DNA from: Pedobacter sp. | Lineage (GTDB): Bacteria > Bacteroidota > Bacteroidia > Sphingobacteriales > Sphingobacteriaceae | Length of the DNA stretch: 8,778 nt | Reading direction: 5' to 3' | Assembly: GCA_030149995.1 (NCBI GenBank) | Contig: JASLGV010000340.1 | Span: 1-8,778, forward strand | Shown: positions 1 through 6,797 of the stretch, piece after piece | Numbering within the stretch: position 1 is the stretch's first letter | Layout: the number at the start of each line of letters is the position of its first letter | Program-made: the position numbers and the translations under genes | Notes under the pieces: model-generated | Seen by the model: the letters and a program-made list of their open reading frames with translations, nothing else | Database searches by the model: none | Told to the model about the DNA's origin: nothing

Positions 1-501
1 GCCAGGCTCAATAAATTTTACATCGGAAAACTTTTAGCCGATCATTTGCAATTCGACAGAACGAAGGCGCTTTTTTATACCTGCGGACCGATTGTTTACA
101 TGGATTTGTGTCGCATAACTTTGCTGGGTATGGGCTTTAACATCGGCCAGATTAAGAGAGAAACATTTGTTTTGCCCGAAGATGAAATGGATGAAGATGA
201 TAACTCGGCCGAAAAGAAAGTTGACAAAAATACCTATTCCGTTGTTTTACATTTTAAAGGAGCCATTCATCATTTGGATATTCCGTATCCAAAACGAATC
301 CTGGATGTAGCCCTCGAAAATAAAATAAAACTCCCTTACAGCTGCCATGCAGGTATGTGCAGTACCTGTGTGGCAACTTGTACTAAGGGCGGCGTTAGAA
401 TGGATTACAATGAAGTGCTTACGGACGAGGAGCTCGAAAACGGGCGTGTACTGGTTTGCACAGGACATCCAACAGAAAACGGTACCACCATTGAATGGTA
501 A
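1..501 (+). CDS. Ferredoxin-domain flavin oxidoreductase, C-terminal part (PaaE-like), truncated by window start
   Basis: The reading frame is open from base 1, so this is the last 166 residues of a longer protein whose start lies outside the window. Residues 25-34 (FYTCGPIVYM) match the CGP motif that closes the NAD(P)-binding domain of ferredoxin-NADP reductase-like flavoproteins. An acidic linker (about residues 59-75) leads into a plant-type 2Fe-2S ferredoxin domain with the exact spacing C115-x4-C120-x2-C123-x29-C153. The order reductase then C-terminal ferredoxin is that of PaaE/Hmp-type electron-transfer subunits, which pass electrons from NAD(P)H through flavin and the cluster to an oxygenase or other acceptor. 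The partner cannot be told from this window. The nearest gene downstream is uvrA, 665 bases away behind a terminator, so this is probably the end of its transcription unit. Cofactor class is secure; the specific role (phenylacetate oxidation or otherwise) is not. Confidence 0.88.
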   Translation, partial: ARLNKFYIGKLLADHLQFDRTKALFYTCGPIVYMDLCRITLLGMGFNIGQIKRETFVLPEDEMDEDDNSAEKKVDKNTYSVVLHFKGAIHHLDIPYPKRILDVALENKIKLPYSCHAGMCSTCVATCTKGGVRMDYNEVLTDEELENGRVLVCTGHPTENGTTIEW

Positions 502-510
502 TTTTTAAAT

Positions 511-559
511 CTTTAACCAGCATGCGGCGAACAGGCAAACCTGGTTAAGGACTTTTTTT
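511..559 (+). terminator. Intrinsic terminator after the ferredoxin reductase
   Basis: A 10-bp stem (511-520 with 541-550, CTTTAACCAG/CTGGTTAAGG, one G-U pair) encloses a 20-base loop and is followed after two bases by seven T (553-559). It starts ten bases after the stop codon of the upstream gene. The T run overlaps the last codon of the - strand barrel remnant. Confidence 0.75.
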
Positions 560-944
560 AGCGGCGCAAGCCATAATTGGTTCTTTTTCTTTCCGCTTCA
601 TTTCCAAAACCGCGTTCTTTTACAGTGATTTTGTTGTTTCCAAAACCGTAGGTAAGCGAAAATTTTACGTAGCGGTTGCTGCATGTATTTAATTTGAAAT
701 CAGCATAACAGATAGAAAGAATGTACAGGTAAAACATGGGCATAATCAGCAGGGGGAATGATCTGCCTGAAAATTTCAGGTCCCGGAAAGTTCCATTTAG
801 CCATTGTTGATTCGTAAGCGAATGGAATAGGTTGTTTTTCAAATACACATAGACGTTATCATTTTTATAAAACTCACCGCTCCTGTTTTTCCAGGAATGA
901 AATTTTTTATTTGAAAACCAGTAAACGGTCTTAAGCGTTATCAG
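558..944 (-). pseudogene. Decayed C-terminal fragment of a TonB-dependent receptor-type outer-membrane barrel
   Basis: The - strand is open for about 128 codons from 944 down to a TAA at 558-560, but no ATG lies in frame; the first candidate start is a GTG at 848. The C-terminal end (SNRYVKFSLTYGFGNNKI, then a charged Lys/Arg/Glu-rich tail) looks like the last strand and tail of Bacteroidota outer-membrane barrel receptors. The N-terminal part (GEFYKNDNVYVYLKNN around 875-830, then LNGTFRDLKFSG) resembles a pair of barrel strands that normally lie roughly 50-70 residues before the end. Between them is a hydrophobic stretch of about 20 residues that does not fit a barrel, which suggests an internal deletion or paired frameshifts. 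No signal peptide, plug domain or start is present. I read it as a relic of a much larger gene (full-length family members are roughly 750-1000 residues). Recognition is by pattern only, and a chance open frame cannot be fully excluded. Confidence 0.5.
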
Positions 945-1080
945 TTAAGTTGGTATTTTGATAACGGATGCTGTATTACATATAAATAGGTTCTTGCCGG
1001 GTTTGGCTGTTGCTTAATTCGTGGTAGAAAAGACTTACAGATATTATGACAATTAAACCTTAATAATGATTGGTTTAGAC
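945..1080. other. Non-coding stretch with no recognised content
   Basis: AT-rich sequence between the barrel relic and the uvrA promoter region. All three - strand frames carry stops near 920-980, and I see no continuation of barrel-like sequence, no RNA gene and no clear hairpin. It may be further decayed receptor sequence. Confidence 0.4.
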
Positions 1081-1111
1081 TTTTAGATTGATAAAATTTT
1101 TAGCAATTTTG
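1081..1111 (+). promoter_or_regulatory. Putative uvrA promoter (Bacteroidota -33/-7 type)
   Basis: TTTT (1081-1084), 19 bases, then CAATTTTG (1104-1111) resembles the Bacteroidota consensus TTTG-N17-19-TAnnTTTG with one mismatch in the -33 box and one in the -7 box. A start point near 1116-1118 would give a leader of about 50 bases before the uvrA ATG. This is consensus matching by eye only. Confidence 0.38.
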
Positions 1112-1146
1112 CGGATTGGAATCCGGTTTGGTTTAAACGGCCGTTT
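1112..1146. promoter_or_regulatory. Two dyads in the uvrA leader
   Basis: CGGATT-GG-AATCCG (1112-1125) directly follows the predicted -7 box and would straddle the transcription start. AAACGGCCGTTT (1135-1146) is a perfect 12-base palindrome and runs into T-rich sequence (1144-1148 and 1154-1158). Either could be an operator or a weak leader hairpin. Neither is an SOS box I recognise. Confidence 0.35.
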
Positions 1147-1166
1147 TTCACCCTTTTTATATATAT

Positions 1167-4010
1167 ATGAGCAAAAAATCTATAGATCTCGGCGAGCAAA
1201 AAGATGTGGAAGTTTACGGTGCCCGGGTACATAATTTAAAAAATATTGATGTACGTTTCCCACGGAACGAGCTCGTTGTTATAACGGGTTTAAGCGGAAG
1301 TGGAAAATCGTCGCTGGCTTTTGATACCATTTACGCCGAAGGGCAGCGCAGATATATGGAAACGTTCAGCGCTTACAGCCGCCAGTTTATGGGCGGTATG
1401 GAGCGTCCGGATGTGGATAAGGTGTCGGGATTGAGCCCGGTTATTGCCATTGAGCAAAAAACAACCAGCAAGAATCCACGCTCAACCGTAGGGACCATTA
1501 CCGAAATTTACGATTTTATGCGTCTGCTCTATGCACGTGTTGCCGATGCTTTCTCGTACAATACAGGCGAGAAGATGGAGCGCATGAGCGAAGATCAGAT
1601 TTTGCAAAACATCTTTAACAAGTTTAATGGCATTGCTGTAAACATCCTGGCCCCGGTTGTTAAAGGCAGAAAAGGGCATTACCGCGAGCTTTTTGAACAA
1701 ATCCGCAAGCAAGGATATGTAAAGGTTCGTGTTGATGGCGAAATCAAAGACATTACAGCAAAAATGCAGGTAGACCGGTATAAAATCCACGATATTGAAG
1801 TGGTGATAGACCGGTTGATTGTAGATGATAAAGACCGCAAACGCTTGCTGGATTCTGTGCAAACGGCCATGAAAATGGGTAAGGGCGTAATCAAAATCAG
1901 CGATAAGGAAAACAATGTAGCTCATTTCAGTAAATACCTGATGTGCCCAACAACCGGTATTTCTTATGATGAGCCGCAACCCAATAGTTTTTCTTTTAAC
2001 TCTCCGTATGGCGCCTGCGAAAAGTGCGATGGGCTGGGATACATCTTTGTTGTAGACCGGGAATCGGTTATACCAAACCCTAAATTGAGTATACTGAATG
2101 GTGGGTTGGCACCTTTAGGCGAATACCGCGATATATGGATGTTCCAGGTGTTAAAAGCACTGGCTAAAAAATACAATTTCTCTCTTTCTACGCCAATTGA
2201 AAAACTGAGCGAGGAAGTAATCGATATTATCCTGAACGGTTCTGATGAGCTGATCAGCGTGGCCGTCGAATACAATAAATGGAATGTACAGAATTACAAC
2301 ATTACCTTCGATGGCATTATTAAAATGCTGGAAGAGCAGAATGAGAAAAGGGGCGAAGCAGCGGTTGATGACATGGAAAGCTTCCGGAAACTAAAAACCT
2401 GCCCTGAATGTAATGGTGCCCGGTTAAAAAAGGAAAGCCTGCATTTTAAAGTAGACGGGATGAATATCTTCGACCTGGCTTCAATGGATGTAAACCATCT
2501 GAAAGAATGGTTTGAACATGTAGATGAACGCTTGTCTGAACGTCAGAACATCATCGCAAAAGAAATTTTAAAGGAAATTCGTGCAAGAATTGGTTTTTTA
2601 ACCGATGTGGGGCTTACCTATCTTACATTAGACAGAACCGCACGGACCCTTTCGGGTGGTGAAGCACAGCGTATTCGTCTGGCTACACAGATTGGTTCGC
2701 AGTTAATGAATGTGATGTATATCCTGGATGAGCCAAGTATTGGTTTGCATCAACGAGATAATGAACGTTTGATTAATGCTTTAAAAAACCTGCGCGACTT
2801 AGGCAATACCGTGTTGGTGGTGGAGCATGATAAGGATATGATTTTAGAGGCCGATTGGGTAATTGATGTTGGCCCGGGTGCCGGTATTCATGGAGGCCAG
2901 GTGGTGGCAGAAGGTACCGCAAAAGATATCCTTAAATCAAAAACACTAACAGCTGCCTACCTGAATGGTAAAAAGAAAATCGAAATCCCGAAAAAGAGAA
3001 GAGAAGGAAGCGGACACAAATTATCGTTAATCAAAGCCAGCGGGCATAACCTTAAAAATGTTTCGGTCGATTTTCCGTTGGGTAAATTTATCGCTGTAAC
3101 CGGTGTATCGGGTAGCGGAAAATCAAGCCTGATTGCCGAAACGCTGTACCCGGTTTTAAATCATCATTTTTTCAGGGCTAAAAAACAACCGCTGCCTTAC
3201 GAAAAAATCAACGGACTGAAAGAAATCGACAAGGTAATCGAAATCGACCAGACACCAATCGGACGTACACCGCGATCAAATCCATCAACCTATACAGGTG
3301 TTTTTTCCGATATCAGGAATCTTTTTGTTCAGCTGCCTGAAGCAAAAATACGGGGATATAAACCCGGGCGTTTTTCTTTCAATGTAAAAGGTGGCCGCTG
3401 CGAAACCTGTCAGGGTGCCGGTATGAAAGTAATTGAAATGAACTTCCTGCCCGATGTACAGGTACCTTGTGAAGAATGTGGTGGCAGAAGATACAACCGT
3501 GAAACACTGGAAGTTCGTTACAGAGGCAAGTCGATCAGCGATGTGCTCGATATGAGTATTGAAGACGCTTGTGTGTTTTTTGAACACATTCCCATCATCT
3601 ATAGAAAGATTAAAACCTTGCAGGATGTAGGCTTAGGGTATATTACACTGGGCCAGTCTTCCGTAACTTTATCGGGTGGCGAAGCCCAAAGGGTAAAACT
3701 GGCTACAGAACTTTCTAAAAAAGATACCGGAAAAACCTTTTATATTTTGGATGAGCCAACAACCGGTTTGCATTTCGAAGACATTAATGTATTGCTGGGT
3801 GTATTAAACAGATTGGTAGACCGGGGTAATACCATCCTGGTTATTGAACACAACCTGGATGTGGTTAAAGTTGCCGATTGGGTAATTGATTTAGGAGAAG
3901 AAGGCGGGGCCGGTGGTGGACGTATTCTGTTTGAAGGAACACCCGAAGGTTTAATTCAAAATCCGATCAGTTTAACCGGCAAATTCCTTAAAAAGGAAAT
4001 GGAATTATAA
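1167..4010 (+). CDS. uvrA: Excinuclease ABC subunit A (UvrA)
   Basis: UvrA is the damage-recognition ATPase of nucleotide excision repair; it dimerises, loads UvrB at lesions and then leaves. At 947 residues it has full family length (E. coli about 940). First ATPase half: Walker [10 protein letters not shown] at 41-49, ABC signature LSGGEAQR from 495, Walker B ending D521-E522. Second half: Walker [10 protein letters not shown] at 646-654, signature LSGGEAQR from 835, Walker B ending D862-E863. Zinc-binding cysteines are C284/C287 with C412/C415 flanking the insertion, and C745/C748 with C768/C771 (CX2C-X19-CX2C) for the C-terminal zinc finger that contacts DNA. All key residues are intact. 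The ATG at 1167 follows a TATATATAT run with no Shine-Dalgarno, as is usual in Bacteroidota. The gene stands alone between a promoter-like region and a strong terminator, so it is probably monocistronic. Confidence 0.98.
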   Translation: MSKKSIDLGEQKDVEVYGARVHNLKNIDVRFPRNELVVITGLSGSGKSSLAFDTIYAEGQRRYMETFSAYSRQFMGGMERPDVDKVSGLSPVIAIEQKTTSKNPRSTVGTITEIYDFMRLLYARVADAFSYNTGEKMERMSEDQILQNIFNKFNGIAVNILAPVVKGRKGHYRELFEQIRKQGYVKVRVDGEIKDITAKMQVDRYKIHDIEVVIDRLIVDDKDRKRLLDSVQTAMKMGKGVIKISDKENNVAHFSKYLMCPTTGISYDEPQPNSFSFNSPYGACEKCDGLGYIFVVDRESVIPNPKLSILNGGLAPLGEYRDIWMFQVLKALAKKYNFSLSTPIEKLSEEVIDIILNGSDELISVAVEYNKWNVQNYNITFDGIIKMLEEQNEKRGEAAVDDMESFRKLKTCPECNGARLKKESLHFKVDGMNIFDLASMDVNHLKEWFEHVDERLSERQNIIAKEILKEIRARIGFLTDVGLTYLTLDRTARTLSGGEAQRIRLATQIGSQLMNVMYILDEPSIGLHQRDNERLINALKNLRDLGNTVLVVEHDKDMILEADWVIDVGPGAGIHGGQVVAEGTAKDILKSKTLTAAYLNGKKKIEIPKKRREGSGHKLSLIKASGHNLKNVSVDFPLGKFIAVTGVSGSGKSSLIAETLYPVLNHHFFRAKKQPLPYEKINGLKEIDKVIEIDQTPIGRTPRSNPSTYTGVFSDIRNLFVQLPEAKIRGYKPGRFSFNVKGGRCETCQGAGMKVIEMNFLPDVQVPCEECGGRRYNRETLEVRYRGKSISDVLDMSIEDACVFFEHIPIIYRKIKTLQDVGLGYITLGQSSVTLSGGEAQRVKLATELSKKDTGKTFYILDEPTTGLHFEDINVLLGVLNRLVDRGNTILVIEHNLDVVKVADWVIDLGEEGGAGGGRILFEGTPEGLIQNPISLTGKFLKKEMEL

Positions 4011-4035
4011 AAAGTACCTCTAAACAGGAATATAC

Positions 4036-4068
4036 AGCCATCAGAAAATAATTTCTGATGGCTTTTTT
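4036..4068 (+). terminator. Intrinsic terminator of uvrA
   Basis: A perfect 12-bp stem (4036-4047 with 4052-4063, AGCCATCAGAAA/TTTCTGATGGCT) with an ATAA loop runs into six T (4063-4068). It lies 26 bases after the uvrA stop codon. It separates uvrA from the lipoprotein gene. Confidence 0.9.
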
Positions 4069-4154
4069 ATTTATGGCTGCCGGCTAAAATTGGTATCGTT
4101 CTTGCAAACACATTCTGTATATTTTGAATGCCTTTGTTAAATAAATTGATCTAT

Positions 4155-4637
4155 ATGAAAAAAGTATTCTTAACCGGCCTTGCTGCGGCCGTTCTCTTAT
4201 GGGTATCTTGTACTGGAAACAACCAGTCCATTAGTCACGAACAATCAGCAGACAGCATTAAGAAAGTTGTAAAATCTGCAGCTGTAAATCCTTTAGACAG
4301 TTTAAAAGCCTGGACGGGTAAATATCCGAAAGAAGCCGGCATATTGCAGAATGAATTAATTAAGACACGTTTGCAGCGATTATTAGGCGATATTAAATAT
4401 GAACGTATGCTCAAAGACTGGAATACCGAAACACCGGTTGTTGTGGAGCAAAATGTATTGGCTACTTCAGGCTGCGAACAGCACAACTGCGCTTCCAACC
4501 ACTACCAGCTGTATATTGACCTGATGTCAAATAACATTAACATTTATCACCGGGCGGATGGTAAAACCGATACCTATTTCGAAAAAGGAGCCATAAAACT
4601 ACCGGCAGGTCTGCAAAAAGATTTTAATACCAATTAA
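4155..4637 (+). CDS. Small putative lipoprotein with an Ivy-like CxxHNC loop
   Basis: This is a 160-residue protein of no firmly assigned family. The start is put at 4155 rather than at the in-frame ATG at 4128, because MKK opens a classic signal peptide: KK, a hydrophobic stretch FLTGLAAAVLLWV, and a Cys at 19 preceded by WVS. That is a lipobox with an unusual Trp at -3. The mature start CTGNNQ has no obvious acidic surface-export signal, so a periplasm-facing anchor is likely. Residues about 35-90 are charged and probably helical. Then comes G106-C107-E-Q-H110-N-C112 followed by alternating hydrophobic residues (HYQLYID, NNINIYH) that suggest beta strands. The Cys-x-x-His-(Asp/Asn)-Cys loop followed by strands recalls the lysozyme-blocking CKPHDC loop of Ivy, and Ivy is of similar size (about 157 residues). 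That link is an inference from the motif, spacing and length, not proven homology. It is flanked by terminators on both sides and so is probably a single-gene unit. Confidence 0.8.
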   Translation: MKKVFLTGLAAAVLLWVSCTGNNQSISHEQSADSIKKVVKSAAVNPLDSLKAWTGKYPKEAGILQNELIKTRLQRLLGDIKYERMLKDWNTETPVVVEQNVLATSGCEQHNCASNHYQLYIDLMSNNINIYHRADGKTDTYFEKGAIKLPAGLQKDFNTN

Positions 4638-4639
4638 AA

Positions 4640-4669
4640 AACAATGGCTCAGTTTAATGAGCCATTGTT
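4640..4669. terminator. Perfect 12-bp hairpin after the lipoprotein gene
   Basis: AACAATGGCTCA (4640-4651) pairs perfectly with TGAGCCATTGTT (4658-4669) around a GTTTAA loop, three bases after the lipoprotein stop. On the + strand the tail is only weakly T-rich (TTGATTTC), while six A precede the stem (4635-4640 region), so read on the - strand it has a proper U tract. It probably ends the lipoprotein transcript and may work in both directions. The stem contains an in-frame ATG for the next frame (4644), which argues against that being the tatD start. Confidence 0.65.
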
Positions 4670-4710
4670 GATTTCTCCCTGCTTAATTTTTGGGCAATAT
4701 GGGGCTGTTC

Positions 4711-4741
4711 TTTATAGCCTCCGGTCTTTTTATTACCTTTA
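4711..4741 (+). promoter_or_regulatory. Putative tatD promoter close to its start codon
   Basis: TTTA (4711-4714), 19 bases, TACCTTTA (4734-4741) matches TTTG-N19-TAnnTTTG except for A in place of the last G of each box. The -7 box ends only four bases before the ATG at 4746, so transcription from it would give a leaderless or nearly leaderless message. This is a tentative match by eye. Confidence 0.3.
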
Positions 4742-4745
4742 CAAA

Positions 4746-5513
4746 ATGATTTTTACCGATACGCACACGCATTTATATTACGAGCAGGATGCCGAAAAAC
4801 AAAAGCAATTGATGGATCGTTGCCTGGAAAATGGTGTAGAACGCTTGTTCTTACCCAATGTAGACCTGGCTTCTGTTTCCATGATAGATGATCTGGTGCG
4901 TAAATATCCGGAAAATTGTTTTGCCATGATGGGTTTGCATCCCTGTGATGTGAAGGAAGATTATAAGCAACAGCTGGAAGAAATTTACAACTGTATTGCC
5001 GGCCGTACCATTTATGCCATCGGAGAAATTGGTATTGACTTATATTGGGATAAAACCACGTTGAGTATACAGCAAGATGCTTTTTATACGCAAATAGCCT
5101 GGGCCAAACAACTGGGCCTCCCAATTGTAATCCACTGTCGTGAAGCCTTTGACGAAGTATTTGAAGTACTGGAAGCAGAGAAGGGCGACGGATTGCGGGG
5201 GATTTTTCATTGCTTTACCGGCGATGTGCAGCAGGCACGCAGGGCTATTGATCTGAATTTTTACCTGGGCATTGGTGGGGTAGTAACCTATAAAAAAGCT
5301 GGCCTGGATGCGGTGCTCAGTCAGATCCCGGTAGAAAAACTGGTACTGGAAACCGACTCACCTTACCTGGCACCGGTACCTTTTAGAGGAAAGCCGAATG
5401 AAAGCAGTTACCTGATATATGTAGCACAAAAACTTTCTGAAATTTATCAGCTGCCCATGGAGCAGATTGCCGGTATTACAACAGAAAATTCAAAAAATAT
5501 TTTCGGCATCTAA
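4746..5513 (+). CDS. tatD: TatD-family metal-dependent hydrolase (DNase-like)
   Basis: This is a 255-residue member of the TatD/YcfH family of TIM-barrel metal-dependent hydrolases, cytoplasmic enzymes with 3'-5' exonuclease or DNase activity in characterised members. The metal and catalytic motifs are present in order: H7-x-H9 in DTHTHLY, GLHP with H65, GEIGID with E94, IHCRE with H130, FHCFTG with H155, and ETDSPYLAP with D204. The length is the family norm (about 255-265). The frame is open further upstream, but the start at 4746 (MIFTDTHTH) is chosen because family members begin a few residues before the HxH, and the longer version would begin inside the hairpin at 4640-4669. Family assignment is very secure; the physiological substrate is not known from sequence. 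It could equally be annotated as YcfH-like, since the family paralogues are hard to separate. Confidence 0.95.
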   Translation: MIFTDTHTHLYYEQDAEKQKQLMDRCLENGVERLFLPNVDLASVSMIDDLVRKYPENCFAMMGLHPCDVKEDYKQQLEEIYNCIAGRTIYAIGEIGIDLYWDKTTLSIQQDAFYTQIAWAKQLGLPIVIHCREAFDEVFEVLEAEKGDGLRGIFHCFTGDVQQARRAIDLNFYLGIGGVVTYKKAGLDAVLSQIPVEKLVLETDSPYLAPVPFRGKPNESSYLIYVAQKLSEIYQLPMEQIAGITTENSKNIFGI

Positions 5514-5597
5514 TGAGGATAAAATAAGGGTTGAGCCAGGTAAAAACTAATATGAACTGTCTTTCTGGATTAAAAAACAGTTTTAGGCAGGGGGCAT

Positions 5598-5611
5598 TGT
5601 AATTAATTACA
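5598..5611. promoter_or_regulatory. 14-bp perfect palindrome upstream of ansA
   Basis: TGTAATTAATTACA is self-complementary over all 14 bases and centred about 62 bases before the ansA ATG, in the 153-base gap after tatD. Its size and position fit an operator for a dimeric repressor or activator. No regulator gene is adjacent, and an AT-rich palindrome can also arise by chance. Confidence 0.35.
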
Positions 5612-5624
5612 CCCAAAATTAGAA

Positions 5625-5643
5625 TTCTTTTGCGTTCTTTTGC
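5625..5643 (+). repeat. Tandem 9-base repeat and possible ansA promoter boxes
   Basis: TTCTTTTGC occurs at 5625-5633 and again at 5635-5643, a period of ten. Each copy contains TTCTTTTG, one mismatch from the -7 consensus TAnnTTTG. No convincing -33 TTTG lies 17-19 bases upstream of either. The second copy ends 23 bases before the ansA start, so a short leader would be possible. Confidence 0.3.
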
Positions 5644-5666
5644 TAATAACAAAACTCAGCAACCAG

Positions 5667-6683
5667 ATGAACAAAATATTGATTATTTATACCGGTGGTA
5701 CCATAGGGATGGTAAATGATCCCGAAAAAGGTACATTGGTTCCGTTTAATTTTGTCCACATAAAGGAAAATGTTCCGGAACTTAGCCGCTTAAATTATCA
5801 TCTGGATGTGCATTCATTCAATCCCGTGCTCGACTCCTCGAACATGGACCCATCAATCTGGAAAAAGCTGGCCGAACTCATTTACGATGAGTATCACCAA
5901 TATGATGGTTTTGTGATTTTGCATGGTTCCGATACAATGGCTTTTACCGCCTCGGCATTAAGTTTTATGCTTAAAAACCTGGGAAAACCGGTGGTGCTTA
6001 CAGGTTCACAGTTGCCTATTGGCGAAATCCGTACCGACGCCAAAGAAAATCTGATTACTGCACTCGAAATCGCAGCAACCAAAGAAGGTGGTCAGGCTTT
6101 GGTGCCGGAAGTCTGCATTTATTTCGATGCACAGCTTTTTAGAGGTAACCGCGCCATCAAATATAATATTGAAAAGTTCGAAGCTTTCCGCTCGCCAAAT
6201 TATGGTGTGCTGGCCGAAGCCGGTGTACATCTTCAGTTTCATAAAAACTACATCCTGCAGGCACCAAAAGAATCGTTGGTTCTTCATACCGATTTTAACC
6301 CAAACATCGGGGTGCTTAAACTGTATCCGGGTATCTCTCCGCAAGCTGTTAAGGCCGTTACCACATCAGATGTAGATGCAATTGTAATGGAAACATTCGG
6401 TTCAGGTAATACCACTACTGCCAGTTGGTTTTTAGATTGCTTGGATCAGGCTGTTAAAAGCGGAAAAATTGTGGTCGATATTTCGCAGTGCAAAAAGGGT
6501 TCCGTTAGGTTAGGACAATACGAAACCAGTAACGAACTACAGCAAATGGGGATTTTAAGTGGCTACGATTTAACGTTCGAGGCAACTGTTACAAAGCTGA
6601 TGTATGTAATGGGACTTCGTTTGCCGTATGCAGAAACCTGTAGATTAATGGAAACTTCGCTGCGTGGCGAATTGACCAATTAA
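5667..6683 (+). CDS. ansA: Type I (cytoplasmic) L-asparaginase
   Basis: This enzyme hydrolyses L-asparagine to aspartate and ammonia in the cytoplasm. It is 338 residues, the same length as E. coli AnsA, and has no signal peptide, which separates it from secreted type II enzymes. Motifs: YTGGTIGM (8-15) with the nucleophilic Thr12; HGSDTM (86-91) with Asp89; TGSQLPIGEIRTD (112-124); FRGNRAIK (158-165) with the catalytic-type Lys165; and the C-terminal LRGEL. The second catalytic position, usually Thr in HGTDTM, is Ser88 here, a conservative change that keeps the hydroxyl. The frame extends to a TTG at 5640, but the ATG at 5667 (MNKILIIYTGGT) places the motif where the family has it. It follows tatD in the same direction with a 153-base gap containing a palindrome and promoter-like boxes, so it may be read from its own promoter, by read-through, or both. 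Confidence 0.95.
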   Translation: MNKILIIYTGGTIGMVNDPEKGTLVPFNFVHIKENVPELSRLNYHLDVHSFNPVLDSSNMDPSIWKKLAELIYDEYHQYDGFVILHGSDTMAFTASALSFMLKNLGKPVVLTGSQLPIGEIRTDAKENLITALEIAATKEGGQALVPEVCIYFDAQLFRGNRAIKYNIEKFEAFRSPNYGVLAEAGVHLQFHKNYILQAPKESLVLHTDFNPNIGVLKLYPGISPQAVKAVTTSDVDAIVMETFGSGNTTTASWFLDCLDQAVKSGKIVVDISQCKKGSVRLGQYETSNELQQMGILSGYDLTFEATVTKLMYVMGLRLPYAETCRLMETSLRGELTN

Positions 6684-6694
6684 GTAAAACTTCT

Positions 6695-6723
6695 GCAATT
6701 ATGACGAAAGTCATGATGCTTTT
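6695..6723 (+). terminator. GAAA-tetraloop hairpin, probable ansA terminator
   Basis: ATTATGAC (6698-6705) pairs with GTCATGAT (6710-6717) around a GAAA tetraloop, with one G-U pair. The stem can be lengthened by G6695-C6719 and C6696-G6718 with a bulged A6697. Four T follow (6720-6723). The stem is stable for its length but the T run is short, so termination may be partial. Confidence 0.5.
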
Positions 6724-6736
6724 AACTATTTAGCCC

Positions 6737-6744
6737 TATTTTTG
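6737..6744 (+). promoter_or_regulatory. -7 box upstream of the CstB-like gene
   Basis: TATTTTTG is a full match to the Bacteroidota -7 consensus TAnnTTTG and lies 53 bases before the next ATG, allowing a leader of about 45 bases. No clear TTTG is present 17-19 bases upstream (that stretch is occupied by the ansA hairpin), so the -33 side is weak. Confidence 0.45.
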
Positions 6745-6797
6745 TATATAAAAGACTTGAATTCTTTTACATATACGTCCTTCTTGATACTTATAAT

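Noticed and set aside
1482..1979. 165-codon open frame on the - strand inside uvrA
   Set aside because: It lies wholly within the conserved uvrA coding sequence and its translation shows no recognisable domain. The same applies to the other - strand frames at 1679-1915, 1964-2275 and 3285-3587.
4128..4157. Earlier in-frame ATG for the lipoprotein gene
   Set aside because: It would add MPLLNKLIY before the MKK that starts a normal signal peptide; the ATG at 4155 gives a standard n-region and lipobox spacing.
4644..4745. 34-codon N-terminal extension of TatD
   Set aside because: The extension starts inside a perfect hairpin, has no resemblance to TatD N-termini, and family members begin a few residues before the HxH motif, as the 4746 start does.
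4753..5124. 123-codon - strand frame within tatD
   Set aside because: It is complementary to the conserved TatD coding sequence, has no domain and no upstream signals, so it is a shadow frame.
5555..5582. Possible terminator after tatD (AACTGT/ACAGTT)
   Set aside because: There are only six base pairs around a 16-base loop and no U tract beyond four T, too weak to call.
5640..5666. TTG start extending AnsA by nine residues
   Set aside because: It overlaps the repeat/promoter-like region, and the ATG at 5667 puts the TGGTI motif at the usual distance from the N-terminus and gives exactly 338 residues.
6006..6375. Open frames on both strands overlapping ansA (6006-6344 -, 6088-6375 +)
   Set aside because: They are out of frame with a well-conserved asparaginase and show no domain of their own.
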